Counted from the first letter of the stretch, positions 17,493-27,065 are shown. The stretch: DNA of 64,000 bases from Paenisporosarcina quisquiliarum_A (GCF_043641925.1 NZ_JBHZRU010000009.1:62001-126000), one strand, 5' to 3'. The notes: generated by a model from the letters alone, not told the origin. Made by a program: numbers and translations.

Positions 17493-17601
17493 AGAAACCG
17501 ACACCAACGATGTCAGGCTCTGTCCTGTATTCGTTTTTTTTATTGGTTTTTTTCACCCCCAACATGCGATTTACAGTACATCGCAAAAGGAGGAAGAAAA
17601 A

Positions 17602-18183
17602 ATGAGAAACAAAAGAGTATTACTATTAGTAGAGATTGCAATCTTTGCAGCGTTGGGATTTGTATTAGACTTTGTCGCATTTAAAATGCCACAAGGTGGC
17701 TCTGTGAGTCTAGTGATGATTCCAAGTGTATTAATTGCATTCAGAAGAGGCGTAATCGCGGGTATGTTAACGGGGCTGTTAGTCGGACTTTTACAAATAG
17801 TCTCTGGCTTAATTTCAGTCGCTCCTTTATCCTTTAGTTTTGTGGTCATGCAAGTAATACTAGATTATTTAATTGCGTATGCAGTAGTTGGATTTGCAGG
17901 GGTAATGCGCAAGCAATACTTTGGTGAAAATAGCAAAACAAAAATGAGATTAATAACAATTATTGTGACTGCTGTATTTATTGGATCTTTTTTACGCTAT
18001 ATCGTACATGTAATTACAGGAATATTCTTCTTTGGCATGTATGCTGAGGAAGGACAAAATTTATTTATTTATTCAAGTGTTTATAATGCAACTTATATGA
18101 TCCCGGTATTTTTATTAACAGCGGTTGTAACTTCACTGTTGTTTTTAACTGCACCAAGACTATTGAATCCCGAAAAATCTTGA
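17602..18183 (+). CDS. thiT: Thiamine ECF transporter substrate-binding subunit ThiT
   Basis: A 193-residue integral membrane protein with about six hydrophobic helices. It has the ThiT hallmarks LLVEIAIFAALGFVLDF, KMPQGGSVSLVMIPSVLIAF and HVITGIFFFGMYA. It captures thiamine for the shared energy-coupling module (EcfA/A'/T), which must be encoded elsewhere. The reading frame extends upstream through the leader, but AGGAGG at 17588-17593 sets ATG 17602. The TPP riboswitch directly upstream supports thiamine as the substrate. Confidence 0.95.
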   Translation: MRNKRVLLLVEIAIFAALGFVLDFVAFKMPQGGSVSLVMIPSVLIAFRRGVIAGMLTGLLVGLLQIVSGLISVAPLSFSFVVMQVILDYLIAYAVVGFAGVMRKQYFGENSKTKMRLITIIVTAVFIGSFLRYIVHVITGIFFFGMYAEEGQNLFIYSSVYNATYMIPVFLLTAVVTSLLFLTAPRLLNPEKS

Positions 18184-18202
18184 TTTAAATATGATCATTT
18201 TC

Positions 18203-18257
18203 TTGAGGTTTTCCAAATGTTCAGAATGATTCTGACACATGGGAAAGCCTCTTTTTA
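18203..18257 (+). terminator. Terminator after thiT
   Basis: GAGGTTTTCC pairs with GGGAAAGCCTC, and inside it TTCAGAA and TTCTGA extend the stem; a CTTTTT tail follows. Confidence 0.75.
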
Positions 18258-18306
18258 TATGGTATAGTATGGAGTAGAAATTAGAAGTAGAAGGGATTTT
18301 GTAACC

Positions 18307-19059
18307 ATGATTGCTAAAACAACAGAAGAATTTGAGTCGTTAAAAACCATTGGACGTATAGTTGCTGAAATTAGAGATGCCATGCGCCTTGCTACAAAGC
18401 CAGGCATTACTACGAAAGAACTTGATGAAATCGGTGGCAAAATGTTCGAAGAAAAAGGTGCTATTTCAGGACCTAAAGGCGAATATGATTTTCCGGGTTT
18501 CACATGTATCAGTGTTAACGAAGAAGTTGCTCATGGTATTCCAGGCTCTCGAATCATTAAAGATGGAGACATGGTTAATATTGATGTGTCAGGTTCTTAT
18601 AATGGTTATTTTGCCGATACAGGTATATCGTTTGTTGTAGGAACAGGCGATAAATTAAAAGAAAAGCTATGTAAAGTAGCTGAAAGTTCATTTGATCGTG
18701 CGATGTTAAAAGTTAAAGCAGGTGCACGTTTAAATCAAATCGGAAAAGCTGTAGAACGAGAAGCAAAACAAAATGGCTTTACCGTTATTATGAATTTAAC
18801 TGGGCACGGTGTAGGGAAATCTCTACATGAAGCTCCTCAGCATATTTTAAATTATTATGACGCATGGGAACCAACAATTTTAAAAGAAGGCATGGTCTTA
18901 GCTGTTGAGCCTTTCATTTCTGAAAAAGCTGAACACATTATTGAATCAGGTGATGGTTGGACTTTCTTAACAGCAGATAAATCGTTTGTTGCTCAAATTG
19001 AACATACAATTATTGTGACAAAAGACGCGCCGATTTTATTAACAAAAATAGATAACTAA
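18307..19059 (+). CDS. map: Methionine aminopeptidase, type I
   Basis: A 250-residue pita-bread enzyme that removes the initiator Met from new proteins. The five metal ligands are visible: Asp93, Asp104, His167, Glu201 and Glu232 (DVSG, FADTG, GHGVG, AVEPF, QIEHT). It lacks the SecY/adk neighbourhood of the main map gene, so it is likely a second copy comparable to B. subtilis MapB (YflG). Transcribed alone with AGAAGGGA upstream of ATG, and closed by a strong terminator. Confidence 0.92.
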   Translation: MIAKTTEEFESLKTIGRIVAEIRDAMRLATKPGITTKELDEIGGKMFEEKGAISGPKGEYDFPGFTCISVNEEVAHGIPGSRIIKDGDMVNIDVSGSYNGYFADTGISFVVGTGDKLKEKLCKVAESSFDRAMLKVKAGARLNQIGKAVEREAKQNGFTVIMNLTGHGVGKSLHEAPQHILNYYDAWEPTILKEGMVLAVEPFISEKAEHIIESGDGWTFLTADKSFVAQIEHTIIVTKDAPILLTKIDN

Positions 19060-19061
19060 CG

Positions 19062-19099
19062 TGAAGACCTTCTGCCCTTATCGCAGAAGGTCTTTTTTT
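19062..19099 (+). terminator. Terminator after map
   Basis: Arms GAAGACCTTCTGC and GCAGAAGGTCTTTTTTT with a CCTTATC loop. Confidence 0.92.
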
Positions 19100-19149
19100 A
19101 ATGACTATGAATTTTGATGATGATTTATATCACTGGAGAAAAATCGTCT

Positions 19150-19266
19150 TCCTGGATCTTTCACTTCAGTGGCCGATCTTGCTCGTTCAAACTGAGACCT
19201 TGCTCTTTCATACGATGACCTTTCACTCAAAATCGAATTCTATGAACGAAAGCCCAATTGTTTCCA
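19150..19266. repeat. Dispersed repeat X with 21-base periodicity (copy 2)
   Basis: Units GGATCTTTCACTTCAGTGGC / CGATCTTGCTCGTTCAAACT / GACCTTGCTCTTTCATACGA / TGACCTTTCACTCAAAATCG lead into GAACGAAAGCCCAATTG and TTTCCAAC. The order and the closing AAAGCCCA..GTTTCCA match copy 1 at 815-930. Both lie between a terminator and the next gene. Confidence 0.55.
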
Positions 19267-19292
19267 ACAAAAAAGACTGCCTAGGCAGTCTA
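19267..19292 (-). terminator. Terminator of the TspO-like gene
   Basis: A perfect palindrome AGACTGCCTAGGCAGTCT, followed on the minus strand by a run of T's. Confidence 0.85.
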
Positions 19293-19300
19293 AATTTATT

Positions 19301-20032
19301 TTATTCAACTCGTGACGATTTTTTTCGGATGAATATAATTCCGACTAGTAGGACAGCACTTAAAAATAGAGCAGCTGTCATTACTAAAAGCTCTTCAAAG
19401 CCATTCCTTACGGCAATTCCAATGAATGCCCAAATGAAGACTGCTGGATAGGCAATGTCAAAATGGTGAAATCGAATATGCAATGCTAAAGCAGCACCAA
19501 TTGTCATCATGATTACTGCCCATAAAGGATCACTTAATCCCCAACCACTCCATTCATAGACTGTAAGTACATAGCTAATGTTGGCAATGGTTGCAACACT
19601 TATCCATCCAAGGTAAATCGAGATTGGTAAGCGACTCGACAAGCGGTTATCGTGTAAGGGATATGTACGATAGAGAATAATTAATGTAAGCAACAAACTG
19701 ATCATAACTACGATAGTTAAAAGGAAATATTCATAATGCCATAAGAATATCCAAGCTATATTAAACACGCAACTTATGATGAACAATAGAGAACGTCTTT
19801 CATACAGGGCATCCTTGTTAAAGCGATTACGCCAAAGCCCGATTACCCAAAAAATCAACAATAAATAAATCAGGGACCAAATTGAAAATACATAACCTGC
19901 CGGTGTAAATAGTACAGGCAAACGATTTGAGATTTCTCCTGTAGTTTGACCGTTTAAAGGAAGTATATTTGCTAGTGCATTGGTTGTTATGACTGCCAAA
20001 AGTGACACTATGACAAGAATATAACGGAACAT
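19301..20032 (-). CDS. TspO/MBR-related membrane protein (long form)
   Basis: A 243-residue protein with seven or eight membrane segments. The N-terminal part carries NALANILPLNGQTTGEISN and FTPAGYVFSIWSLIYLLL, the proline- and tryptophan-containing signature of the long TspO/MBR relatives in Bacillales. TspO proteins bind tetrapyrroles or cholesterol-like ligands; the role of this long form is unknown. Two starts compete: GTG 20041, which overlaps the ribosome site, and ATG 20032 placed eight bases after AGGAGG; the latter is chosen. The C-terminus ends in a KKSSR tail. Not in an operon. Confidence 0.62.
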   Translation of the reverse strand: MFRYILVIVSLLAVITTNALANILPLNGQTTGEISNRLPVLFTPAGYVFSIWSLIYLLLIFWVIGLWRNRFNKDALYERRSLLFIISCVFNIAWIFLWHYEYFLLTIVVMISLLLTLIILYRTYPLHDNRLSSRLPISIYLGWISVATIANISYVLTVYEWSGWGLSDPLWAVIMMTIGAALALHIRFHHFDIAYPAVFIWAFIGIAVRNGFEELLVMTAALFLSAVLLVGIIFIRKKSSRVE

Positions 20033-20137
20033 ATCATTCACCTCCTAGAGTAAGTATAGCGACATCTTATCTTAACAACAAATTTCAATTTAACAAAATA
20101 TTCTGTAAGATAGAATAAAAGAGATGAGGTCTTACTA

Positions 20138-20914
20138 ATGAATCTTAAGTTAAGTGAAATTATGATGAAGGACTACGATGGAAATAAAAAAGCGTATAAA
20201 AAAGAATTAAAAGCACTCCAATATGAAATGTTAAACCTTCAACAGCATTTATTCAACCAAAAAGTGGGTTTGATCATCGTTTTCGAAGGAATGGACGCTG
20301 CTGGGAAAGGCGGAGCTATAAAACGTGTGACTGAACGACTAGATCCAAGGGGATTATTTGTTCATCCCATTGCAGCACCTCAACCTCATGAAAATAGATT
20401 TCATTATTTACATCGGTTTTGGAGAAAGTTGCCTCAACATGGTCAAATCGGTATTTTCGACCGTTCTTGGTATGGAAGAGTTCTAGTAGAACGAATTGAG
20501 GAATACGCGACAAAAGCCGAATGGCAACGTTCATATCAAGAAATAAATGACTTTGAAAAATTATTAACAGATGAATCGTACATTATGGTCAAATGCTGGA
20601 TGCAAATTACGGAAGAAGAACAATTAACTCGATTTACCGAGAGACAAGATGATCCTTATAAACAATGGAAACTAACGGAAGAAGATTGGAGAAATAGAGA
20701 GAAATGGTCTTTATACATTGAAGCAGCACAAGACATGCTTGAAAAAACGCACACAAACTATGCTCCATGGATAGTGGTTGGTGGAAATGATAAAAATTAT
20801 GCAAGGATTTACGTGTTAAAAGCTATCATACAGCATATTATGCAAGTATGTGCGTATCGAGACATACCGTATATTCCTTACCAAGAAGATGTTTCGCAAG
20901 GCGAAGAAGCATGA
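20138..20914 (+). CDS. Polyphosphate kinase 2 family protein (PPK2)
   Basis: A 258-residue P-loop kinase. Walker A is GMDAAGKGG (51-59), Walker B lies in IGIFDRSWYGRVLVER (Asp108), and a lid region has TERQDDPYKQWKLTEEDWRNRE. PPK2 enzymes transfer phosphate between polyphosphate and nucleoside mono- or diphosphates; whether this copy uses NDP or NMP cannot be told. It is cytoplasmic. GATGAGG precedes ATG. It is followed by pepF after about 50 bases with no terminator seen. Confidence 0.9.
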   Translation: MNLKLSEIMMKDYDGNKKAYKKELKALQYEMLNLQQHLFNQKVGLIIVFEGMDAAGKGGAIKRVTERLDPRGLFVHPIAAPQPHENRFHYLHRFWRKLPQHGQIGIFDRSWYGRVLVERIEEYATKAEWQRSYQEINDFEKLLTDESYIMVKCWMQITEEEQLTRFTERQDDPYKQWKLTEEDWRNREKWSLYIEAAQDMLEKTHTNYAPWIVVGGNDKNYARIYVLKAIIQHIMQVCAYRDIPYIPYQEDVSQGEEA

Positions 20915-20966
20915 TATAATGACGTAGTATTTTCGGAAAATTTAGAAAGACATGGGGGATAATAAA

Positions 20967-22769
20967 TTGACGACAAAAACGTATGCAGAAGTATGGGATT
21001 TAGATGTATTTTTCAAGGGAGGAAGTAGTTCTCCTGAACTTCGCGCTCATTTAGAGACACTTAAAACTAAATTAGAATCATTCGAGAAGCAATTGTCTTC
21101 GTTTTCAGTGCCCCAAAGTGGTTCTGAAGCAGAAAAGATTGTCTCTATAATTGATGAAATTAAACAAGTTGCAGAAAACTTAACTCAAGCAGGGGCAGTA
21201 GTAGGTTGTTATTTAGCACAAGATACAACAGATTCTCAAGCTAAATTACTTCAAGGTGAGATCGGATCAATAGGTGCACGTTTTTCTTCTTCGATGCTAA
21301 TCGTTCAACAACAACTTTCTAAAACAGCGGATTCCGTTTGGGCTGAATTAATGAAGTCAAAAGAACTAAATGAATTCTCTTTCGTATTAAATGAATGGCG
21401 AGATGAAGCGAAGGAATTATTGTCTGAAAAAGAAGAAGACATGATTACAGCGCTTGGTGTGGATGGTTATCACGGGTGGGGTCAGATGTATGATCTTTTA
21501 GTTGGAGAAGTAAAAGTTCGCGTGACTGTTGATGGAGAAGAAAAAGAATTCTCAGTTGGTCAAGCTAGCAATTTAAGTTCTCATTCAGATCCAACTGTAC
21601 GAAAAGAATCGTTTGAAGCGTTAGAAAATGCTTGGACTGAAAAAGAGGATTTCTTTGCTAAGACGTTAAATCATATGGCAGGCTTCCGATTAGCTGTTTA
21701 TAAAAAACGCGGTTGGGATTCAGTTTTAAAAGAGCCTTTACATACAAACCGTATGAAACAAGAAACATTAGATGCAATGTGGGGTGCGATCTCTGCGAAT
21801 AAAGGACCTTTCGTTAAGTACCTTAAACGTAAAGCAGAAATTTTAGGAACTGACCAAATGAATTGGCATGATTTAGACGCACCAGTTACGGCTTCAACTC
21901 AAAAGGTTTCATTCCAAGAGGGTGCTGAATTCATCTTAAAACACTTCGGTAAATTTGGACCGGAATTAGAAGCATTTTCACGAAAAGCTTTTGAAGATGA
22001 ATGGATTGAAGCGGAAGATCGTCCGAATAAACGCCCAGGTGGATTCTGTACTGGAATGCCATTATCTGAACAATCTCGCATATTTATGACGTATAGTGGG
22101 ACGATGTCTAATGTAGCGACTTTAGCGCATGAACTTGGTCATGCCTATCATTCGTATGCACTTCGCCCAGTACATTGGATGAATCGCAGATACGCTATGG
22201 GTGTTGCAGAAACAGCTTCAACTTTTGCAGAAATGATTGTGGCAGATGCTGCAGTTAAAGAAGCTAAGTCTGCGGATGAGAAACTAGCCTTGTTAGAGGA
22301 CAAGATTCAACGCAGTGTGGCATTCTTCATGAACATCCATGCTCGATTCCTTTTTGAAACAAGATTTTACGAAGAGCGCAAAAATGGCTTTGTTCCAGCA
22401 AATCGCTTGAACGAATTGATGGAAGAGGCACAACGTGAAGCTTTTGGTGACGGACTTGGAGAAGTTCATCCACACTTCTGGGCGTCTAAACTGCATTTCT
22501 ATATCACAAGTGTTCCATTCTACAACTTCCCGTACACATTTGGGTATTTATTCAGTTTAAGTATTTATGCAAAAGCAATTGAAGAAGGAAGTAGTTTTGA
22601 AGAAAAATACATTGCTTTACTTCGTGACACAGCCATTATGTCTGTTGAAGATTTAGCAATGAAACATTTAGGTGAAGATATTACTCAACATGCTTTCTGG
22701 GAAAAAGGAATTGCTTTATGTGTTCAAGATGTTGAAGAGTTTTTAGAGCTTACTTCATCTAAAGGATGA
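20967..22769 (+). CDS. pepF: Oligoendopeptidase F family peptidase (M3)
   Basis: A 600-residue zinc peptidase. The catalytic HELGHAYHS sits about two-thirds along, with a following ETASTFAEM helix that provides the third ligand, and the N-terminal half is the helical M3 lid. It cuts short peptides in the cytoplasm, fitting with the peptide importer at the right end of the window. An ATG at 20952 is also in frame; I prefer TTG 20967 because GGGGGAT lies seven bases before it and the protein then begins TTKTYAEVWDLD as relatives do. The GNAT gene follows with only a six-base gap. Confidence 0.88.
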   Translation: MTTKTYAEVWDLDVFFKGGSSSPELRAHLETLKTKLESFEKQLSSFSVPQSGSEAEKIVSIIDEIKQVAENLTQAGAVVGCYLAQDTTDSQAKLLQGEIGSIGARFSSSMLIVQQQLSKTADSVWAELMKSKELNEFSFVLNEWRDEAKELLSEKEEDMITALGVDGYHGWGQMYDLLVGEVKVRVTVDGEEKEFSVGQASNLSSHSDPTVRKESFEALENAWTEKEDFFAKTLNHMAGFRLAVYKKRGWDSVLKEPLHTNRMKQETLDAMWGAISANKGPFVKYLKRKAEILGTDQMNWHDLDAPVTASTQKVSFQEGAEFILKHFGKFGPELEAFSRKAFEDEWIEAEDRPNKRPGGFCTGMPLSEQSRIFMTYSGTMSNVATLAHELGHAYHSYALRPVHWMNRRYAMGVAETASTFAEMIVADAAVKEAKSADEKLALLEDKIQRSVAFFMNIHARFLFETRFYEERKNGFVPANRLNELMEEAQREAFGDGLGEVHPHFWASKLHFYITSVPFYNFPYTFGYLFSLSIYAKAIEEGSSFEEKYIALLRDTAIMSVEDLAMKHLGEDITQHAFWEKGIALCVQDVEEFLELTSSKG

Positions 22770-22775
22770 TGATTG

Positions 22776-23321
22776 ATGATTTTATTAGAAGGAAAGACTT
22801 GTTATTTAAGGACGCTTTATGAAGAAGATGCTTGGGTATTTGCCAATCTAGTTCATAGAAACAGGGAATATTGGTCCGTATTTGAACCTAGACACCAAGA
22901 CTCTTATTTTACAGAAGCTGTCCAAAAAGAAAAAATACGTGAATCTTTGCATCACATGAAAAATAAACGCGAATATAGTTTCGGTATTTTTGATCAATAC
23001 ACAAGTGAACTACTTGGTCATATTTCCATGTATAGCGTCAAGAGATTGCCATTTTCTAGTGCATTTATCGGTTACTCTATCGATGAGAAATATGCTGGGA
23101 AAGGTATCTCTTCTGAGGCCGTTCAACTTGTCGTTAAATATGGAATGGAATCACTACAACTCCATCGGATTGAAGCGTATGTATCACCAAGAAATGTTGG
23201 ATCAATTCGTGTTTTAGAAAAAGCGAAAATGCAACAAGAAGGCTTGCTACGTAAGTTGTTATTTATTAATGGGGTCTGGGAAGATCATTATCTTTATGCA
23301 ATTATTGAAGATGATTATTGA
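22776..23321 (+). CDS. GNAT acetyltransferase, RimJ/RimL type
   Basis: A 181-residue N-acetyltransferase with GYSIDEKYAGKGISSEAV (acetyl-CoA loop) and HRIEAYVSPRNVGSIRVLEK, the usual RimJ/RimL C-terminal motif. Substrates in this family include ribosomal protein N-termini and small amines. A TTG at 22773 directly precedes the ATG; AAAGGA at 22761-22766 suits ATG 22776. It is six bases from pepF and likely co-transcribed. Confidence 0.85.
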   Translation: MILLEGKTCYLRTLYEEDAWVFANLVHRNREYWSVFEPRHQDSYFTEAVQKEKIRESLHHMKNKREYSFGIFDQYTSELLGHISMYSVKRLPFSSAFIGYSIDEKYAGKGISSEAVQLVVKYGMESLQLHRIEAYVSPRNVGSIRVLEKAKMQQEGLLRKLLFINGVWEDHYLYAIIEDDY

Positions 23322-23358
23322 AAGGGTAAGACCGCTTGGCGGAAATATCGAAAAACGT

Positions 23359-23397
23359 TAAAAAACTGGTTTCTCACTTGAGAAACCAGTTTTTTTG
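23359..23397 (+). terminator. Terminator after the pepF-GNAT unit
   Basis: Arms AAAACTGGTTTCTC and GAGAAACCAGTTTTTTT around ACTT. Confidence 0.92.
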
Positions 23398-23503
23398 TCG
23401 ATTTCCCGGGAAATAAATCGAATCTAAGGGTAGATTGTGTACAGATTGAAAAATATATCATATACTATATTCATTAAAACCAATAAGAAAAGTAGGGATT
23501 AAA

Positions 23504-23920
23504 ATGAACACTATTCCAAAACCGCTTGTACTAGCAAATCAGTGGACTATTGTCCTTGCTGTCATAATAGCACTCCTAACACAGAATGCATGGATTTTAT
23601 TCGTACCGCTAGTTTCATGTGTTTTAAGTGTTTTTGTTGGGATTCACCCAATTATGCTGATCGTAAAGAAATTCTTAAGTAAACCTTTAAATGAATATAT
23701 ACAAGAAGACAAAGATCAATTGAAATTTAATCAATGGATGGCTATTTCATTTTTAGCGATTGCAGTTATAAGCTACATGTTCAACATGATGACCATCTTT
23801 AATATTGCGACCATCATGGTTGGCATTGCTGCAATGGTTGCTATTCTTGGATTCTGTATCGGCTGCTTTATTCGCTTTCAATATCAACAATGGCAGTACA
23901 AACGGAAAAAAATCGCATGA
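23504..23920 (+). CDS. DUF4395 family membrane protein
   Basis: A 138-residue protein with four membrane helices. PKPLVLANQWTIVLAV at the start, GIHPIMLIVKKFLSKPLNEY in the middle and QLKFNQWMAISFL after it match the DUF4395 pattern. Function is unknown; the family is often near thioredoxin or rhodanese genes, but not here. AGTAGGGAT precedes ATG. Confidence 0.75.
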   Translation: MNTIPKPLVLANQWTIVLAVIIALLTQNAWILFVPLVSCVLSVFVGIHPIMLIVKKFLSKPLNEYIQEDKDQLKFNQWMAISFLAIAVISYMFNMMTIFNIATIMVGIAAMVAILGFCIGCFIRFQYQQWQYKRKKIA

Positions 23921-23959
23921 AAAAATCGCTTAACCGATAAATTGGTTAAGCGATTTTTA
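23921..23959. terminator. Bidirectional terminator between the DUF4395 and carbonic anhydrase genes
   Basis: Arms AAAAATCGCTTAACC and GGTTAAGCGATTTTT; the ends of both convergent genes lie close by. Confidence 0.92.
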
Positions 23960-23972
23960 ATATCAAAGTTGA

Positions 23973-24533
23973 CTATTTATTTCCGTCGACGACAACGTCT
24001 AATTGTCCTGTAGCTGGATGAATAACCAATCCATGAACAGGAACATCTTTGACCATTAATGGATGATTTACCACCATGTCAACGCTATTTTTCACAGCTT
24101 CTTGTACTTCATTAAAACCTCGAAGCCACTCATCTAATTTGACCCCGGAATATTTAAGCATTTGAATCGTTTCTTCAGAAATACCTCGATTCACCATCTT
24201 TTGCAACATTTGATCTGGATCTATTGCACTCATTCCACAATCGTAATGACCAATTATGTATATCTCATCAGCTTGGAGCTCATACACAGCGACAAGCAGG
24301 CTACGCATAATGCCGCCAAAAGGATGATTGATGACTGCACCTGCACTTTTGACCATTTTAACATCACCATTTTTTAAATTCATGGCCTTCGGTAGGAGTT
24401 CCACTAATCGTGTATCCATACAAGTTAGGATGACGAGTCGTTTATCAGGGAATTTTGTTGTAATAAACGGCTCATACTGTTTATCAGTTACAAATGTTTG
24501 GTTGTGAGATAAAATTTCGTTTAATAAGGACAT
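23973..24533 (-). CDS. ytiB: Beta-carbonic anhydrase, YtiB-like
   Basis: A 186-residue beta-class carbonic anhydrase. The zinc ligands are Cys38 (LTCMDTR), His96 and Cys99 (GHYDCG), with Asp40-Arg42 forming the catalytic dyad. It interconverts CO2 and bicarbonate in the cytoplasm. AAGGAGGAG precedes ATG. It is a single-gene unit, divergent from nos. Confidence 0.92.
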   Translation of the reverse strand: MSLLNEILSHNQTFVTDKQYEPFITTKFPDKRLVILTCMDTRLVELLPKAMNLKNGDVKMVKSAGAVINHPFGGIMRSLLVAVYELQADEIYIIGHYDCGMSAIDPDQMLQKMVNRGISEETIQMLKYSGVKLDEWLRGFNEVQEAVKNSVDMVVNHPLMVKDVPVHGLVIHPATGQLDVVVDGNK

Positions 24534-24702
24534 AGAGACTCCTCCTTTTTTAAGTTCCTCTTTATTGTAATTGATTTCATCTCCTACATGCTACTATCAC
24601 GTCACAATTAAGTCACACCTAATTTTTGATTAGGGGGTTATTGGTTGAGGCATAGAACTTCCTTAATTAAAATGAAGACATAGTCAAACTGAGGTGAAGG
24701 TA

Positions 24703-25851
24703 TTGAAAGATCAATTAAAACAAAAAGCGATGACATTTCTAACTCAATATATAAATGAAAACAATCTATCCACGGAAGTTTTAAAAAAGAGACAAATTGA
24801 AATCCTTTCTTCTATAGATGAAATAGGTACGTATGAACTTAATGTAGAAGAACTAAGATATGGTGCACAGCTTGCATGGCGAAATAGCACGAAATGTATA
24901 GGTCGTCTATTTTGGGAAACGCTTGATGTATTTGACGCGAGAGATGTGAATTCAGAAAAAGATGTGGAGCGTCATTTGTTACATCATATTAAATACGCCA
25001 CAAATAACGGTAAAATAAAATCCACGATTACGATTTTTCCTGCACTTCATGAAAGTGAAATACAAAAAGTTAAATTATGGAGTCAGCAACTAATACGATA
25101 TGCAGGTTATGAAGATAATAAAGGAGGAAAAATAGGAGACCCAGTATCTATTCCATTAACGAAAATAGCTCAAAGGTTGGGATGGGAAGGGAAGGATGAT
25201 CATTTCGATGTTCTTCCTATTATTTATCAGTGGAATGAAAAGCCTCCAATAAAGATTGATATTCCTAAGGAATCAATCTTGGAAGTACCAATCGTCCATC
25301 CTTATGAAGAAAATTGGGATGAATTACAGTTGAAATGGTATGCAGTTCCTATTATTTCCGACCGTTTACTTGAAATTGGTGGATTATATTATCCTGCTCC
25401 TTTTAATGGGTGGTATATGGAAACAGAGATTGCAGCAAGAAATTTTGTGGATCCTTATCGTTATAACCGATTGAGAGAAGTAGCCGCAATATTAGGAATG
25501 GACACGTCTAGTACCACAACATATTGGCGGGATCGAGCATTAGTTGAATTACAACATGCGGTCTATCATTCATTTAAAAAAGCTGGAGTACAAATGGTGG
25601 ATCATTATACAGCCGCACAGCAATTTCAAACTTTTAGAGAGAAAGAAGAGAATAAGGAACGAGAGGTTAGAGGAGACTGGACGTGGCTCATACCACCAGT
25701 ATCACCTGCACTCACACCGATCTTTCATCAAAGAATTAATTCGGAAGAACTTTCGCCAAATTTCGTAACACAAATTAAACCAGATTTGCTCAAAAAAATA
25801 AGCGGGATGAACGAATCATCCCGCGTTAAAAGTTGCCCGTTTCATGTTTGA
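24703..25851 (+). CDS. nos: Bacterial nitric oxide synthase, oxygenase only
   Basis: A 382-residue NOS oxygenase domain with no attached reductase. The heme thiolate is Cys65 in WRNSTKCIGR, the arginine-binding Glu lies in GWYMETEIAARN, and pterin-site and dimer residues occur in WTWLIPPVSPALTPIFH. It makes NO from arginine using a borrowed flavodoxin or flavoprotein reductase; in Bacillus NO protects against oxidative stress and antibiotics. GTG 24694 is in frame, but GAGGTG at 24691-24696 fits TTG 24703. Its last codons form one arm of the terminator shared with mreBH. Confidence 0.97.
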   Translation: MKDQLKQKAMTFLTQYINENNLSTEVLKKRQIEILSSIDEIGTYELNVEELRYGAQLAWRNSTKCIGRLFWETLDVFDARDVNSEKDVERHLLHHIKYATNNGKIKSTITIFPALHESEIQKVKLWSQQLIRYAGYEDNKGGKIGDPVSIPLTKIAQRLGWEGKDDHFDVLPIIYQWNEKPPIKIDIPKESILEVPIVHPYEENWDELQLKWYAVPIISDRLLEIGGLYYPAPFNGWYMETEIAARNFVDPYRYNRLREVAAILGMDTSSTTTYWRDRALVELQHAVYHSFKKAGVQMVDHYTAAQQFQTFREKEENKEREVRGDWTWLIPPVSPALTPIFHQRINSEELSPNFVTQIKPDLLKKISGMNESSRVKSCPFHV

Positions 25852-25868
25852 CTAACGGGTAACTTTTT
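25827..25868. terminator. Terminator built from the coding ends of nos and mreBH
   Basis: AAAGTTGCCCGTT and AACGGGTAACTTTTT pair across a loop. The left arm lies in the last codons of nos, and the right arm lies in the last codons of mreBH. There is no intergenic base between the two genes. Confidence 0.85.
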
Positions 25869-26859
25869 GTATTTTGTCCATCATTACTAATGATCGACCA
25901 GTACCGATTGCTACCGATTCCAAAGGATTTGGAGCTAAATGTACAGGTACAGATATTTCATTCGATAACCATTCTTGCATGCCTTTTAATAATGCGCCAC
26001 CACCAGTTATAACCACACCTTGATCGACGATATCACCAGATAGTTCTGGAGGACAGCTTTCAAGAGTAGCACGGATGGCTTCTAAGATAGAAAGTAATGA
26101 TTCTTTTAACGTTTCTTGAATTTGTTCAGAACTAATTGAAATCGTTTTTGGCAGACCAGTCATCACGTCACGTCCACGAACTTCAAGAATTTCAGTCTTG
26201 TGAGGAATAAGTGCATATCCAATTTCCATTTTAATACGTTCAGCAGTACGTTCACCAATTAACACATTGAACTGTTTACGCACATATTGAATGATATCTT
26301 CATCCATGCGATCACCAGCAACTTTCACTGTATTGGAAGATACAACGCCTCCAAATGAAATGATGCCTACTTCAGTTGTGCCACCGCCAATATCTACTAT
26401 GACACTAGCAATTGGTTCGCTGACAGGTAAATCTGCACCAATAGCTGCAGCGACAGGTTCTTCTATCAAATGAACCTCTTTTGCGCCACTATTTTTCACA
26501 GCGTCATGAATCGCACGACGTTCAACTGACGTAGCTCCTGAAGGCGTACATACCATCACATTCGGTTTACGTACGGAACTTCCTAGTTTTTTTCCTACTT
26601 TTTTCATAACTAGTTTTAACATTTCAGTTGTGATGTCAAAATCAGCAATTACGCCGTCTTTCATAGGACGAATCACTGTGATCGAACCTGGTGTTTTACC
26701 AATCATACTTTTAGCTTCTTCCCCAAAAGCGATAACGTGTTTTGTTTTCGTATCTACCGCTACAACGGAAGGTTCGTTTAATATAATGCCTTTATTTTTT
26801 GTATATACAAGGATATTTGCAGTACCTAAGTCAATTCCAATATCAAGTCCAGAAAACAT
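25852..26859 (-). CDS. mreBH: Rod-shape actin homologue MreBH
   Basis: A 335-residue actin-fold protein. The start GIDLGTANILVYTKNKGIIL, the phosphate 2 loop VDIGGGTTEVGIISFGG and the adenosine loop VITGGGALLKG are clear. The wording of GIILNEPSVVAVD, VCTPSGATSVERRAIHDAVK and EWLSNEISVPVHLA matches MreBH rather than MreB or Mbl. It guides lateral wall synthesis and, in B. subtilis, positions the LytE endopeptidase. It is monocistronic, away from the main mreBCD cluster. AAGGGGGAG precedes ATG. Confidence 0.93.
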   Translation of the reverse strand: MFSGLDIGIDLGTANILVYTKNKGIILNEPSVVAVDTKTKHVIAFGEEAKSMIGKTPGSITVIRPMKDGVIADFDITTEMLKLVMKKVGKKLGSSVRKPNVMVCTPSGATSVERRAIHDAVKNSGAKEVHLIEEPVAAAIGADLPVSEPIASVIVDIGGGTTEVGIISFGGVVSSNTVKVAGDRMDEDIIQYVRKQFNVLIGERTAERIKMEIGYALIPHKTEILEVRGRDVMTGLPKTISISSEQIQETLKESLLSILEAIRATLESCPPELSGDIVDQGVVITGGGALLKGMQEWLSNEISVPVHLAPNPLESVAIGTGRSLVMMDKIQKVTR

Positions 26860-27065
26860 TTAGACTCCCCCTTAAACAGTTTGCTACATAAGTATAGAGG
26901 ATATTAGGTATAATGCCATATGGTACTTACTGGGAAATATCATTTATTTCAAGCGTTTATAGGTCAATAGAAATAGATATTGTGAAATAATTAAGTCGCA
27001 CTAACTATTTTGTTATACGACTGTTACTTCACTGACTAACAAATGTAATGAAAACGTTAAGTAAT

